Shown: one piece after another, positions 32,309 to 43,500 of the stretch | How the letters are laid out: every line of letters begins with the position of its first letter | Position numbering within the stretch: position 1 is the stretch's first letter | Assembly: GCA_019828595.1 (NCBI GenBank) | Contig: JAHQRK010000032.1 | Span: 310,001 to 374,000 of the forward strand | Direction of reading: 5' to 3' | Origin: Aphanomyces cochlioides | Lineage: Eukaryota > Oomycota > Saprolegniomycetes > Saprolegniales > Verrucalvaceae | DNA length: 64,000 nucleotides | Program-made: the position numbers and the translations under genes | Notes under the pieces: model-generated | Told to the model about the DNA's origin: nothing | Database searches by the model: none | The model's input: only the letters and a program-made list of their open reading frames with translations

Positions 32309-33535
32309 TTAAGGTCTAGCTAAGTTGTAGTTTTTAATGTGTTGCACAATGATCTCACCGAGTATGTGTGCGTTAGACTTTCTTGACGATTCTGCCGCTA
32401 AAATATCTTGAGGCACACGGTCAAAAGCGCAATCTTCCATGACATTGAATTCATCTGTAATGGCATTGGTCTGCTCAGTGTGGGAGAGTCCGTTCACTCG
32501 TTCATTGATGCAGAAATTGTGTTGCCTGACACATGCAATGATCACTTGCTTGCAGTTAGAGAATTGGACTCTTAACGGTCGTTTGAAAATTCGCCATTTG
32601 TTCACCAGTAGCCCCAGTGCCATTTCGATTCGAATACGCAGTTGAGATATGTAGAAATTGTAATTCGACCGTGCGACTGATCGCAGCTCTGGCTTACTGA
32701 ATGGCACCAAGACATGTTCGGACAAGGTGTAAGCATTGTCGCCAATGATGAAATGTCCATGGGGCAATAAGTCGAGGATTTTGTTCAGTTTCCACTTCGC
32801 AAAAGCGGTGACATCATTGACTTTCCCAGGAGACTTGATACATATTGCTGTAAATCGACAAAGACTATCATATAAGGCCTGTACATTTATCCCCTCCACT
32901 TGATAATGACCAGAGAAGCAAGCACTTACATTGGGAACTTCATTTGATGACGGTGTTTCAATAGTACAAAGCCAGCCGTCTACACAGCCAACACAGCCAG
33001 TGATGATACCATTAGTGCTGATGTTTGCGAAGTCATTGGCTGTCTTTTGGATTGCCGCTGTAGAATAGAACGGCAGCACGATATCTAGCTCACTTACAGT
33101 AACAAGAGCATCAAGTACATCATCCTTGATGGCGTAAAAGGTCGATCGGCTGACACCAGCAATGGTTCGAATATGATGAAAACTGCCACCAGCAAGCCAT
33201 GAGATTGTCATTTGGACCATATTTGCTGGATTGATTGGGTCAATACCAGTTCTATTGCGAGATTTAGTTAGATCACGAGCAAGTGAAGGGGCGAGTAGAC
33301 ACAACAACTTCTCGAACGATGATTTCCCCATTCGATAGTACTGATTGAATTCCGATTCAAGCAACAGCCGCTCGCTGTGGAGGTCCCAGTTCAAACGCAG
33401 CCTTTCCACAACTGGCTTTCGTGATTTGCTTCGACGTGTTGTAAGAACCAAAGCAGCCAGACCTGCAACAAGAACTTTTCGCCTCAGTCTTCGCCGATGT
33501 CCTGTTGCGTGATCCATGATCCCAAAATAGGTCAC
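32309..33535 (-). CDS. Harbinger DDE transposase
   Basis: The ORF is 408 residues. The N-terminal region (residues 60-150) has the helix-turn-helix (MVQMTISWLAGGSFHHIRTI). Catalytic residues are in GCVGCVDGWLC, IIGDNAYTLSE and IRIEMALGLLVNKWRIFKRP, giving the D-D-E triad of the DDE_Tnp_4 family. It excises and inserts the element at TTA/TAA sites. The frame is uninterrupted. It converges on the accessory gene with a 2-bp gap, so transcripts of the two must overlap at their 3' ends. Confidence 0.93.
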   Translation of the reverse strand: MTYFGIMDHATGHRRRLRRKVLVAGLAALVLTTRRSKSRKPVVERLRLNWDLHSERLLLESEFNQYYRMGKSSFEKLLCLLAPSLARDLTKSRNRTGIDPINPANMVQMTISWLAGGSFHHIRTIAGVSRSTFYAIKDDVLDALVTVSELDIVLPFYSTAAIQKTANDFANISTNGIITGCVGCVDGWLCTIETPSSNEVPNVSACFSGHYQVEGINVQALYDSLCRFTAICIKSPGKVNDVTAFAKWKLNKILDLLPHGHFIIGDNAYTLSEHVLVPFSKPELRSVARSNYNFYISQLRIRIEMALGLLVNKWRIFKRPLRVQFSNCKQVIIACVRQHNFCINERVNGLSHTEQTNAITDEFNVMEDCAFDRVPQDILAAESSRKSNAHILGEIIVQHIKNYNLARP

Positions 33536-33756
33536 GCCCCGTGAGTGAGGTCACATGGATCACGACAAAAAACATACGACAGTTATTTTAACCAATCGAA
33601 ATATTCAGAATCATCCGGGTCATGATCCATGATCCCGTTAAGACTGCCCCTTAGCCTTGTAGGGCTTTCGGACAAAAAGGGAGAAACGTTTAACACGTCG
33701 ATTTACAATGTCCACAGCTTAGTGCATCCTTATCTTAGGTGTATGGTAGCCATATA

Positions 33757-33836
33757 CCACGGGTATATTTGATTGATCATGCTGTTGGTAGTGCATGATC
33801 AATCAAATAAACCCGTGAGTCGTCGTGCTTCGCACG
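33757..33836. repeat. Two adjacent hairpins
   Basis: A long inverted repeat (TATTTGATTGATCATGC against GCATGATCAATCAAATA, spacer TGTTGGTAGT) is followed at once by a GC-rich hairpin (GTCGTGCTTCGCACGAC). They lie about 100 bp beyond the Harbinger. The function is unknown; a transposon terminus is possible. Between 33840 and 34365 I see nothing else. Confidence 0.5.
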
Positions 33837-34380
33837 ACACAACGAGATTCAAGATTTTGTAAATGTTGATTGCAATAAAGTTGTAAAGCTTACACGAAAA
33901 GTCTTGTATAGTAAGTCTGAATATGGCCTAGCACTATGACGAGAATACACGCTGAATTGTCGTCGCAGAAAGACATAACCAAACTTCTTTGCCACTGCCC
34001 CCCTATGCAAAGGATAGTAATCCATGTAGAGAACGATGTCAATGTAACGAGTCTTGTATTGTTGATTTGTTTATACATCCTACACTAGACCCGATACAAT
34101 CGCATTTGGGGTTTGACGATATGGACAATGGCCACGGTCGCCCTTGGGCATTGAGCTTTAGGAATCACACGCTCAAGTCTCCAAGTCAATAACGTATATT
34201 TTAAGCCAATCAAACTAGGGTTGTACACAGGGTTGCACAAATGACAGGTACGAATACTGTACAGTGGGCTGTAGTACGTAGTACATCCCCTGTACTACTG
34301 ATAAACCTCTATATTAGTATATTCCTTTGCACCTCAAACATTTCACTGTCATGAAGTCGTCGACATACTACACCCTTTAA

Positions 34381-35140
34381 CTTGCAATATATTTCGTATC
34401 ACGTGCAATATATTTCGTATGACTTGCAATACAGTGATCCGGGAAATATAAGACCATCAACAAACCCTACCCCTCTATTGAACCGTGAAAATAAATCATA
34501 TTTATTTTAACAAGAAATAAATATGACAGGAGGTCAACCATAGTTTCATGGCCAGATAAACGCGCAAACACAAGTAAACTACGGTGCTCCTACATAAGCT
34601 AAAGGTTATAAGTGCTATCGTAGAAGAAGGGTAAGTTGTTGTTGAAAATACTCCAAAGAAACGATATGCAAATGGGATGATACATTGTTCGATGATTCAA
34701 TGACACATCCTCGAAATGAACGCACCAATTATAAAATTATAGAGTTTTCCTTGTTTTCTGAAGACTTTCGATCGATTACAGCTGTACATGACATATATGA
34801 GTAATTCTTCATCTCTAGCAATTTTCATAGTATATGAAGTCTTGCACGCTTATCTAATACAAGTCTCTTCGTCTTTTTCCAAATGCAATATGCAATTTAA
34901 CAGGTTACAGTTTATACAGTATATGGAGTCCGTGTTCAGCTTGAAATTGACCAATCAGCGAAGAATCACCTGTGGTCTTATATTTCCCGGATCGCTGTAT
35001 ATTTCGTATGACTTGCATTTATTTTGTGGCCCGCGATGAAAATCGATTTATATTTCGCATGACTTGCATTATATTTCATACCTCTTGCATTTAATTTCGT
35101 ATTTTTTAGCTTATATTTCGTATCACGTGCATTTAAATTC
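34381..35140. repeat. 21-nt tandem repeat array, split by a MITE
   Basis: Units close to ATATATTTCGTATGACTTGCA occur at 34381-34431 and again at 34998-35140, with increasing divergence to the right. The MITE at 34432-34997 lies inside the array at a TA; removing it rejoins the phase of the repeat. Confidence 0.7.
34432..34997. mobile_element. Pogo-type MITE, 566 bp
   Basis: Inverted ends CAGTGATCCGGGAAATATAA and the complement of CAGCGATCCGGGAAATATAA are flanked by TA (34430-34431, 34998-34999). CAG starts and TA targets are typical of pogo/Tigger derivatives. There is no transposase inside. Confidence 0.85.
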
Positions 35141-36000
35141 GCAGAGAAGAGAAAAAGTCCATACTACATTCGCATGCTACGCCTGAACTTGTGATAGGGA
35201 TTGATGTCACCGCTTGCATCGTTACTCTTTGCGTCTTGAGTATTTCTATGGATTGGCTGAACGAATAGAAAACATGCAAGTCGGCATGTAGGCTACAACT
35301 GCTCGTATGTATTTCGATGGATGTTAGCGTTAATCAATGCATTTCATGAGTGTTAATTTCATTGACTGTTTGGTTAATTTAATGAGGCAAAGGTCCAAAT
35401 CAAATGGTGGCTTGGCTCAATCTAATGACCACATGGCTAAATCAATCGGGCACACTTCCTCTCTGTGTTCATTCTAATGGGCACACCGCCAAGTCTACCG
35501 ATAGCACTGCTAAATCCAATGACCACTTGGTGAAATCAACTGACTTGTTTGGTTAACTCAATTGCAAAAAGGTGTAGTATGTAATTTGCAAACACAACTC
35601 TATTACATACATGTACACCATTTTGCAATTGACTTGGACAGTGTTTCAATGAATTTCGTTATTCATCCATTAATATCCGTGGCGTTGTCGTGCATTTGGA
35701 GATGTGCCCAAAGTATTTAGGAAGCGCTTTGAATACGCCCATTGAAATGTGTGTTGAACCCGTTGAAATTGGCGTTTCCCTCTTGCAATAAATGCGTTGC
35801 CCATTTAATAAGACCGTACGTTCAAATGATTTCGTTCAAAACGCAACATATAATTGAATTACTGCTACTGAAAATAAAGTGACATGCGACGGCTTCACAT
35901 GCCCACTTCCATGTCATCCAGGCGCTCAGCGCGTCCATAGAAATACTCAAGGCGAAGTGCAAAACGGCTTAAGCGATTTGGCTCAATTCCTAATTAATCA

Positions 36001-37080
36001 TTAAATGAAAGACAATGATGTCCCACCACGAATCACTTCGTCAGCGATATGCTCCAAATACTGCAAACAGAACTCTTCACGAGTCAATCCATCAGGAGGT
36101 GGACCCATAAATGCTGCAAGCCGGTCACGCAGAAGAGTCTTCATGTAAGCCTTGAACTCAGACCACAAGTTTTCGATCGGATTAAGCATTGAAGAATATG
36201 GAGCCAAGCGAAGCAAGCACGCTGCAGCAAATTCCTCCTCAGCAAAAACATTGGAAGTCTAGACGTAAGATATTAAAACACATTTGCAGCAAAATATACC
36301 TTGAATGACATGGTGCGTTGTCCGCAATGACAACAATATCTTCGAGACTACCATAGTGTTCACGTGCAGATCGCAGCATATCCCGAAGCCACTCGTTAGC
36401 ATCACGATGTTTATACGCACCTCTTTTCTTGGTGCAATAAAAGAAATTGGTTGTCGACATGGCGCCAATGACGTGAAGGTTTCTGCCCTTTTGGCTAGCA
36501 CCACGGACGAGTACTGCGCGTGTACCTCACTTTGACCGCGCTTTGGTACGGCTTGTAAAGATGTTGAAGTTGGTCTCATCAATCCATATAGGGATTTTGC
36601 CTTGGCCTGACAATTCGCCGTACTGCTGAACGTAGTCAAAGCGCTTGGCTTTGAATGAATCGTCATTCATTTGCAACGGTTCATAGTGAACCGCCTTGAA
36701 CGTGAAAACTCGCTTGACCAGCTCTCTGTGGAGCGTTGTTGTGGATTCCTAAATCGAGTTGCAAGCGGTCTTTGATCTCTTGCAACGTGATTTGAGAATC
36801 CAATTCAACCCAACTTTGCATCACGTCAACGTCGCGTGTACTTAAAATGCGCGGTTTGTTACCCCCTATGGAGATGGTTTTAAACGTTGATGACTAATGG
36901 CTTACCCCGTTGTTTCGGTGTTAAGGACTCTTTGTTCAGCCAGTTTCTTGCGGTGCTAATTTTGACACCATTGGCTTCTGCAACCGCTTTCCAATCACGA
37001 GCGTTGTCGTATGCGTCAACGATTCGCTTCTTGGCTGAGAGCGGAATTCTTTTGTACGTCCTTCGTTGGGTCTATTAGCA
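36001..37080 (-). pseudogene. Tc1/IS630-type DDE transposase, inactivated
   Basis: Three exons can be read. The first (LSAKKRIVDAYDNARDWKAV then TARNWLNKESLTPKQRGGNK) is a helix-turn-helix. The second carries IPIWIDETNFNIF (first Asp) and IVVIADNAPCHS (second Asp). The third (after an intron ending near 36258) has RLAPYSSMLNPIENLWSEFK, the catalytic Glu. Lesions are a frameshift near 36750 (before TTTLHRELVKRVF) and TGA at 36528-36530 within KARSK-GTRAV, probably from CGA. The stop at 36001 is natural. An intron begins near 36898. Confidence 0.75.
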
Positions 37081-37242
37081 TTTGTCAGGAACAATCATCA
37101 TGGAGAATGTTGAACACACCGGGGTTTGAGGAGCGGTGTCATTCATCGTGTGTGTTCAAGCTGGAAAGTTTAAAAGTGCGCGAAAGTTGTTGAAAGCGCG
37201 CGAAAGTCTCCGAAAAGCGCGCGAAAGGTTTGCAAATGCCTA

Positions 37243-39084
37243 CTACTCCGGTCCACAATGTTTGTTAGGCTTGACTTTTGATTGACGGGATTTTTCTAAT
37301 TGGAACCATTTGAGTGCTCTGATTGGATGCATTAAATGTACAAACGTAGGCCTTTCATTGGCTATCTCATTTGCCTCCAAATTCTCATTGTGGCGGGAAT
37401 TGTGCCCTCTCAAAGTCAGATGATCATTCGAGTCGACTAGATTTAGACCCGCTACTCATTCATTTTGAATCTTACACGTTAAATAACACTTCCGTTGCCT
37501 CAGTACGCGCATTCTCCTTGCTCTTCCAAATGTCATCTCAACCGAATCCTTTCCCCGCTCGTCCTGCGCACCAACGAAACCTGACCGACGACGACCGACG
37601 GAGCATGTACGAAATGCTTCTAGAGGTCGCCGTTGAAAGCAAACTTCCGCGTGGAGCAATAGTGAAGACCGCGCAACACTATCAATGTCATGCGCTTACG
37701 GTGTCGCGCTTGTGGGCCCAAGCACGGTTATCTCTCGCGAGCGGCGCTCATTCAGCCGACACCTCGGCAAAAATGAAAGGTAAATCCTCTGAAACTCTAT
37801 ATTCCTATCAAAACTATTGTTTCATACGAGAATAAATTTTAACAGGTTTACTTTTTTAGGAAATTGTGGATCAAAGCCCAAACGATCAGCAAGTGCCATC
37901 GAAGAGACCGTGAAGGCGACAGATCCAGAAGATCGACAAACTCTCCGCATGATGGCAGCAATGACAAAGATCCCGAAGACCACACTCATCCGGCACATGA
38001 ACGAAACCAAGAAGCTCAAAGCAAGAACAAGTCAAGTCAAGCCATTGTTGACCGAAACCAACAGAAGATGGCGACTCCAATTTGCGACGGACTCTCTTCG
38101 ACTTGGGTCATGCGGGAACCATTTCTTTCACAGCATGCATGATCGCGTGCATGTTGATGAGAAATGGTTTTACGTGACCCAGGTCAAAGAGAAGTTCTAC
38201 GCATACGATGATGAAGTGCTTGCTGTCAAGAGCACCAAGTTAAAATCGTTCATCACGAAGGTGCTTTTCCTCGCGGCAGTGGCTCGCCCAAGATATGACG
38301 CCAACAAGAAAATTACTTTCGATGGAAAGATTGGCATTTGGCCATTCCTCGAGGAGACGTTTGCCAAGAGAAGAAGCAAAAATCGCGCAAAGGGAACAAG
38401 TGTCTTGGTTCCTCTCTCGGTTGATGCGAAAGTCTACTCTGAAACAATTCTTAATAAAGTTATTCCTGCCATTCAGGCTAAGTTTCCAGTTGGAAACCAG
38501 CCTAATGGAGTGTTTATCCAACAGGACAATGCAAGTCCTCACAAATGTATCACAACGGATGCTTTGGTTGCGCGTGGTTTGACTGGAATTAAAGTAATGA
38601 ACCAACCCGCCAACAGCCCAGACTTTAATGTCCTTGATCTGGGTATTTTTAATGCCCTGCAACGCTTGCAACAACAACGATCTCGAACAATTGAAGAACT
38701 TGTCTGTGCTGTCAACTTTGCTTTTGAAAAATTGCCCTCCGACACCTTGGCAAAGTCGTTTATTACCTTACAAAAGGTTCTCGAGAAGTCCATGGAGGTC
38801 GAGGGTAGAAATGACTACCAGCTCCCTCATTTGCGCAAGGATGCATCCAAAATGGACTTGGCCAATTTCAAAGTCTAATGTGCTCCTTCGACGTATTCTA
38901 ACGCTCTGGCTTTGTTGAATTCCCAAACATGAGTAGTTTTAACAAAATAGATAAAGTCAATTATATTTTGCTTGAGTAATTATGTTGTTGTGCAGTTCAA
39001 TACAATTTTTCATATAAAAGTTTCATCCGTTGTATACTTTAATCAAGTCAAAAACTTGCTAACAAACAATGTGGACCGGAGTAG
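37243..39084 (+). mobile_element. Mariner-like element (plant type), intact
   Basis: Inverted ends CTACTCCGGTCCACA are flanked by TA (37241-37242, 39085-39086). It lies inside the Tc1-like element upstream of its transposase gene. The ends resemble plant mariner/Stowaway ends. Confidence 0.92.
37530..38878 (+). CDS. Mariner transposase with one intron, intact
   Basis: Exon 1 (37530-37779) and exon 2 (37860-38878) join across an 80-nt GT-AG intron (MKG|NCGSKPKR) to 422 residues. The start MSSQPNPFPARPAHQRNLTD is chosen because it opens the helix-turn-helix region. Catalytic motifs are HVDEKWFYVTQ, IQQDNASPHKC and SPDFNVLDLGIFN. Only 36 residues lie between second and third Asp, three fewer than in the two other mariners here. 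No lesion was found and the ends are complete, so this copy may be active. Confidence 0.88.
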
Positions 39085-39484
39085 TAAAATAGAACATAGA
39101 TCCTATTTTAATGATAGCAGTTCCTAATTGAAATATATTTAGGCTAATTGATTGGTGGGAACATCAATACTTCTGGGTAGATGGCCTAATTTAATGGGCA
39201 TTTTCCTTGGATATGCCAAATTGATTGGGCACATTCCGAATTCACCAGGTACAATGACTAGTCCAATCGGCACTCCGTTGAATTGAAGGAAAAACTGTCC
39301 AAGTCAATTGCAAAATGGTGTAGTACTTGTATATCCTCTTTAGATAAAGCATTAAGTGGCATAGCTTCGACTAATTACCTGTAGCGAGGCATTGAGAGTC
39401 TCTTTCTCCCTGTGTCGAGTTGCATATGGAAATCTATTACTTAAGGCTCTAACGCAACACGTAATTACGAGACTAAGTACGATA

Positions 39485-39700
39485 ATAATTTTCACATACA
39501 AACGTCAAGTCAACAAATGAGCAATTTTTACATACAAACGTCATTTCAACAAATGAGCAATTTTTATATACTTTATCCAAGTACAAAATGAGCAATTTTT
39601 ATATACTTTATCCAAGTACAAAATGAGCAATTTTTATATACTTTATCCAAGTACAAAATGAGCAATTTTTACATACAAACGCCAAGTCAAAAAAAGAGTA
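39485..39700. repeat. 35-nt tandem repeats
   Basis: About six units end to end. The middle three (ATGAGCAATTTTTATATAC then TTTATCCAAGTACAAA) are nearly identical; outer units carry ACATACAAACGTCAAGTCAAC instead. There are no spacers, so this is a minisatellite. Confidence 0.85.
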
Positions 39701-39814
39701 ATTTGAGACAAGTTCATTCATGCACCCATGATGCTGGACGTGGCAGTTGTCGATAATATTAATAATCATTCCACATACAAAATGAAAATATTGTCCTGCT
39801 ATTTAAAATAATAC

Positions 39815-40118
39815 CTGCCAAAGACGATTGAATGGCAGTTGGGTTTTTCTGGGACGATGCAAGGTGAGATGCATGTCTTAGGATAGCTTCACTCGGGCAG
39901 AAAAGGCCGCTGAATAAGCGGTCAACACACTGTGCAGTAGGGTGACGAGCCCTTTCTGCCACTTTAAGCCATACCCTGGCCAGAGGCTTGGACTCCGAAA
40001 GGCGAATTCCGACGCGATATGCGAATGTAACGAAGTAGGGCCTTTTTGGCTCGAAATACCGGACATTTTCATAGAGCAGCCAGGGACAGCTATAACGTGT
40101 GTTTTTACTGTATTTTCA
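39815..40118 (-). other. Exon-like open stretch, unknown protein
   Basis: A 100-codon frame without stops reads RYSCPWLLYENVRYFEPKRP, then FVTFAYRVGIRLSESKPLAR and ERARHPTAQCVDRLFSGLFC, ending at a possible donor (GGCAG|GTATTA at 39814). The composition looks coding. I do not recognise the family and found no neighbouring exon. It could be a gene or transposon fragment. Confidence 0.3.
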
Positions 40119-40521
40119 TATTGACTTTGGACGAGTAAATCCTCTCCCCATAGTTCAACTTTTTTACAGTAAGGGGACAATGTGTAACGTTGGTTACCAC
40201 TATTGCAACTGATGGTGCTACTTTTTTTGACGGAGTACCACTGTTGATAGTGGGCCTACGGCGAGTAGATTGAATCACTTCAGGGGTGTTTCATGATACG
40301 TAGCAGGTGTATTACCCAGTATCAAAGTTTCAACTCATTGGATGTACGAGTTCAATACGTGATATTAAACAAAGTGATGTTTAATAAATACCGCGAACTC
40401 TGTACGATTTATGAAAGAAATGAGTATTATTTTCTGGCAAACCACATTATGTTAAGCTTAAGTGGCGGGACACATATCCACAGTATTTTTACAATCCAAT
40501 CACATTATCATTTTTGTGTTG

Positions 40522-43500
40522 ATGTTTTTGTATGAACATTTGTCTGACGCAGTTTTCTGCGTAGAAAATAACAACTACTCGGCCTCTAAGAAAGGCAAAG
40601 GCAATCATGACAATGACAATCAAGGACATGCGATCGATAACTCCGAACCTGGAAAGCAAGCAGAGCGGAATGAAGTGCATGCTACCGAACAAGAGTCTGC
40701 ATCCACTGGAGCTAATGGCCGGGCTGTGGATGACGATGCCTTGATGCCTAACGACGAGGCGGCTATGAGAAAGGCCAAGAAGGCGGAGTACAACAAACGT
40801 GCTCGCGAAAAGAAACGGCAAGCTATCGTGTATGAAGTCGACGAAGAGGTGGCAATGGAAAAATCTAAAAAGGCGGAGTACAACAATCGTGCTCGCGAAA
40901 AGAATCGGCAAGCTCTTCTAAAGGCGGAGTACAACAATCGTGCTCGCGAAAAGAATCGGCAAGCTCTTCTAAAGGCGGAGTACAACAATCGTGCTCGCGA
41001 AAAGAAACGGCAAGCTATCCTGGATGAAGTTGACGAAGAGGTGGCAATGGAAAAATCCAAAAAGGCGGAGTACAACAATCGTGCTCGCGAAAAGAAACGG
41101 CATGCTATCGTGGAAGACTTCGACAAAGAGGTGGCTATGAAAAGATCCAAGAAGGCGGAATACAACAAGCGTGCTCGCGAAAAAAAGCACAACACTGAGG
41201 TTGCGAATCAAGGGCGGGGTGCCATCATTTTGCACCATACGGACATGGATAAGAGCGACGAAGAGGAAACCAAGGAGGGAGAAGACGGAATCCATTATGA
41301 CGCTCAAAGTGACCATCATCTCAAGATTCTGGCAGCTCAGGAGCAAGAAGATCGCAAGCGCAGAGTTGACAATCGAAGGATCTATTCTGCGCTACAACCT
41401 AACCGTATGAATGAAGGAGGTGAAGAAGAAACCAAGGAAGAAGATAATTCCGATGGAAATGTGGATTGCAACACTGACAATCAATTACTTGCCTTGGCAA
41501 ATGCTGATCCTCCGATAAACGTGGATGTGGATTTGATTGATGTACCTCCTCGCGAGCAAGGATTAAGTCTCCGGAATAAACCCAAGGGTCGCCCGAAGAA
41601 GAAGAGTGCTCACAACAGTGCACGCGTCAGTTTCGATGACTTCGATGAATCATTGGTGCCTCTTCATACTATTGAGCAGCATTCGATTTGCCGCCATTGC
41701 GAAGCGAAGATTTGGCCAGGCGAAGAAAAGGACTGCTGCGGTGGAGGCACTCGAGTGCTGCCTGTTGCTACCTGGCCTGACACACCCGAGTTTCGCGAAT
41801 ACATTGCTTTGTTCAAAACCAGAGGGTTTGTCAATAACACTCGCCGGTACAACGCCCTCTTTGCCTTTACATCTATTGGTACCCAAGAAATTATTCACGG
41901 CAACGGTGGGCCGAGATCTTATACAATGCAAGGCGCTTTGCATCATTTGATTGGACCACTGTTGCCTGCGGACGAAGAACAAGCCAGTTACGCCCAGATC
42001 TACATTACGGATCCTGAAACGCAAGCAAGCATACGACGAAGAATGCTTGGGGGAAATCTTAATGTGTCAACTGTGACGAAAATCCAGCGTCTACTACTAC
42101 AGCACAACGCGTTCACCCAGCTGTACAAGCATGCGAAGGATATTTCAAAGGATGACGACATGAGATTAGTGCTCACTGCTCAGCCTCGAAGCAACAGCCG
42201 AACGCATAACCTTCCTACGTGTTCTGAAATCGCTGTTCTTTTTTCAGAAACGTCCAAGTCAGGGCGTCATATCTTACTGCATGGTATTGATGGCCCCGTA
42301 CTCAGCGAAGTTCAGCGAAGCTATCACGTTGGTAAACATGTGCGTTTGGATCGACAACCTGGGGAACAACGCTTATTTCGCATTAAGGAGTTTCATTCGG
42401 CATATGACCCGCTTCAATACCCTTTGCTCTTTCCCACTGGGACTTTGGGGTGGTCGTTTGACAACAAGAGCAGTCGCAATCATGAAAACGTGAGTTTGAA
42501 CGATTATGCTCGATACCATTTGCACGAGCGCGGTGGATTCTCTCCATTACATGCCAGCGGACCTCTATTTCAAGTGTTTGCAGTCGACAATTTTGCAAAG
42601 GTGGAAAACCAAAGGCTTCGATATATTCGTGACCAAACCAACAACCTCCGCAGCGACACATACCGCGCACTTCATGACGCTGTTTCGGACGATGTGGACC
42701 TCAGAAGCATTGGAAAAAGGATTGTTTTGCCGTCATCTTACACGGGTGGACCTCGGTACATGAGACAACGTTACCTTGACGCCATGGCAATTGTTCGCAA
42801 GTTCGGTCGACCAGAACTTTTTATCACTGTGACATGCAATCCAAAGTGGGTTGAAATCGACAGGGAGCTGGAATTGGCGAAAGACGACTATGGATTTAAA
42901 CGATCTCCAGCTGATCGACCTGACTTAGTGACGCGCATGTTCCGCCTCAAGCTCTTAGCCATTGAAGCCATGCTGTACAAGGGGGCAGTTTTGGGTCGAC
43001 AAGCTGCGTGTGTTCGTGTTGTCGAATTCCAAAAGCGTGGTCTGCCTCATGCCCATATGTTGGTCATATTCACTGGGGACGACAAAATCAAGACAGCTGC
43101 CGATATTGACAGTATTATCAGTGCAGAAATCCCCGACAAGGAAAAGAATCCAAGATTGCACGAAATTGTTACAACCTGCATGATTCACAAATGCAGCGAC
43201 CGATGCCTGGAAAACGGGAAGTGCAAGAAAAACTTTCCAAAAGCATACTGCAACGAAACATCAGAAGGCAGTGATGGATATCCACTCTACCGTCGTCGCC
43301 GCTCTTCGGCAGAGCGGCCCTCTGAGTATACCAACCAATATGTTATTCCGTACTGCCCAACGTTGAGTGCCATGTTCGACTGCCACATCAATGTCGAGGC
43401 GTGTACAAGTATTTCTGCAGTCAAGTACCTGTACAAGTACATCTACAAGGGCTCAGACCGCTCAAATTTTCAAGTTGAGTCCGGTGAACTTGACGAAATC

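Larger units (their letters stand above)
31040..33650. mobile_element. PIF/Harbinger element, complete
   Basis: Inverted ends GGGGCAGTCTTAA are flanked by TTA on both sides (31037-31039, 33651-33653), the Harbinger target duplication. It is 2611 bp. It carries the two genes expected of this superfamily, an accessory DNA-binding protein and a transposase, arranged tail to tail with two bases between stop codons. Both frames are open, so it may be autonomous. Confidence 0.92.
34368..35577. mobile_element. TA-inserting non-autonomous element with internal tandem repeats
   Basis: The ends CTACACCCTTT (left) and the complement of CTACACCTTTTTGCAATTG (right) are flanked by TA (34366-34367, 35578-35579). 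The right end matches the ends of the Tc1-like element that starts at 35614, so this is probably a non-autonomous relative. It contains 21-nt tandem repeats and a nested pogo-type MITE. The interior near 35390-35560 has repeated AATGACCAC and GGGCAC words also seen near 39200. Confidence 0.55.
35614..39323 (-). mobile_element. Tc1-like element carrying a nested mariner
   Basis: The inverted ends share TACACCATTTTGCAATTGAC and continue TTGGACAG (left 35614-35645, right 39293-39322). TA follows on the right (39324-39325); the left boundary is off by a few bases. Without the nested mariner (37243-39084) the element is about 1.87 kb, normal for Tc1. It encodes the transposase remnant at 36001-37080. 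Confidence 0.65.

Noticed and set aside
39485..39700. Regular 35-nt repeats that might suggest a CRISPR array
   Set aside because: The units abut without spacers and the window is eukaryotic; it is a minisatellite.
40489..41346. Overlapping minus-strand frames rich in FFSRARLLYSAF repeats
   Set aside because: They are the antisense of the Helitron coding repeats; the plus frame continues into Rep and helicase motifs.
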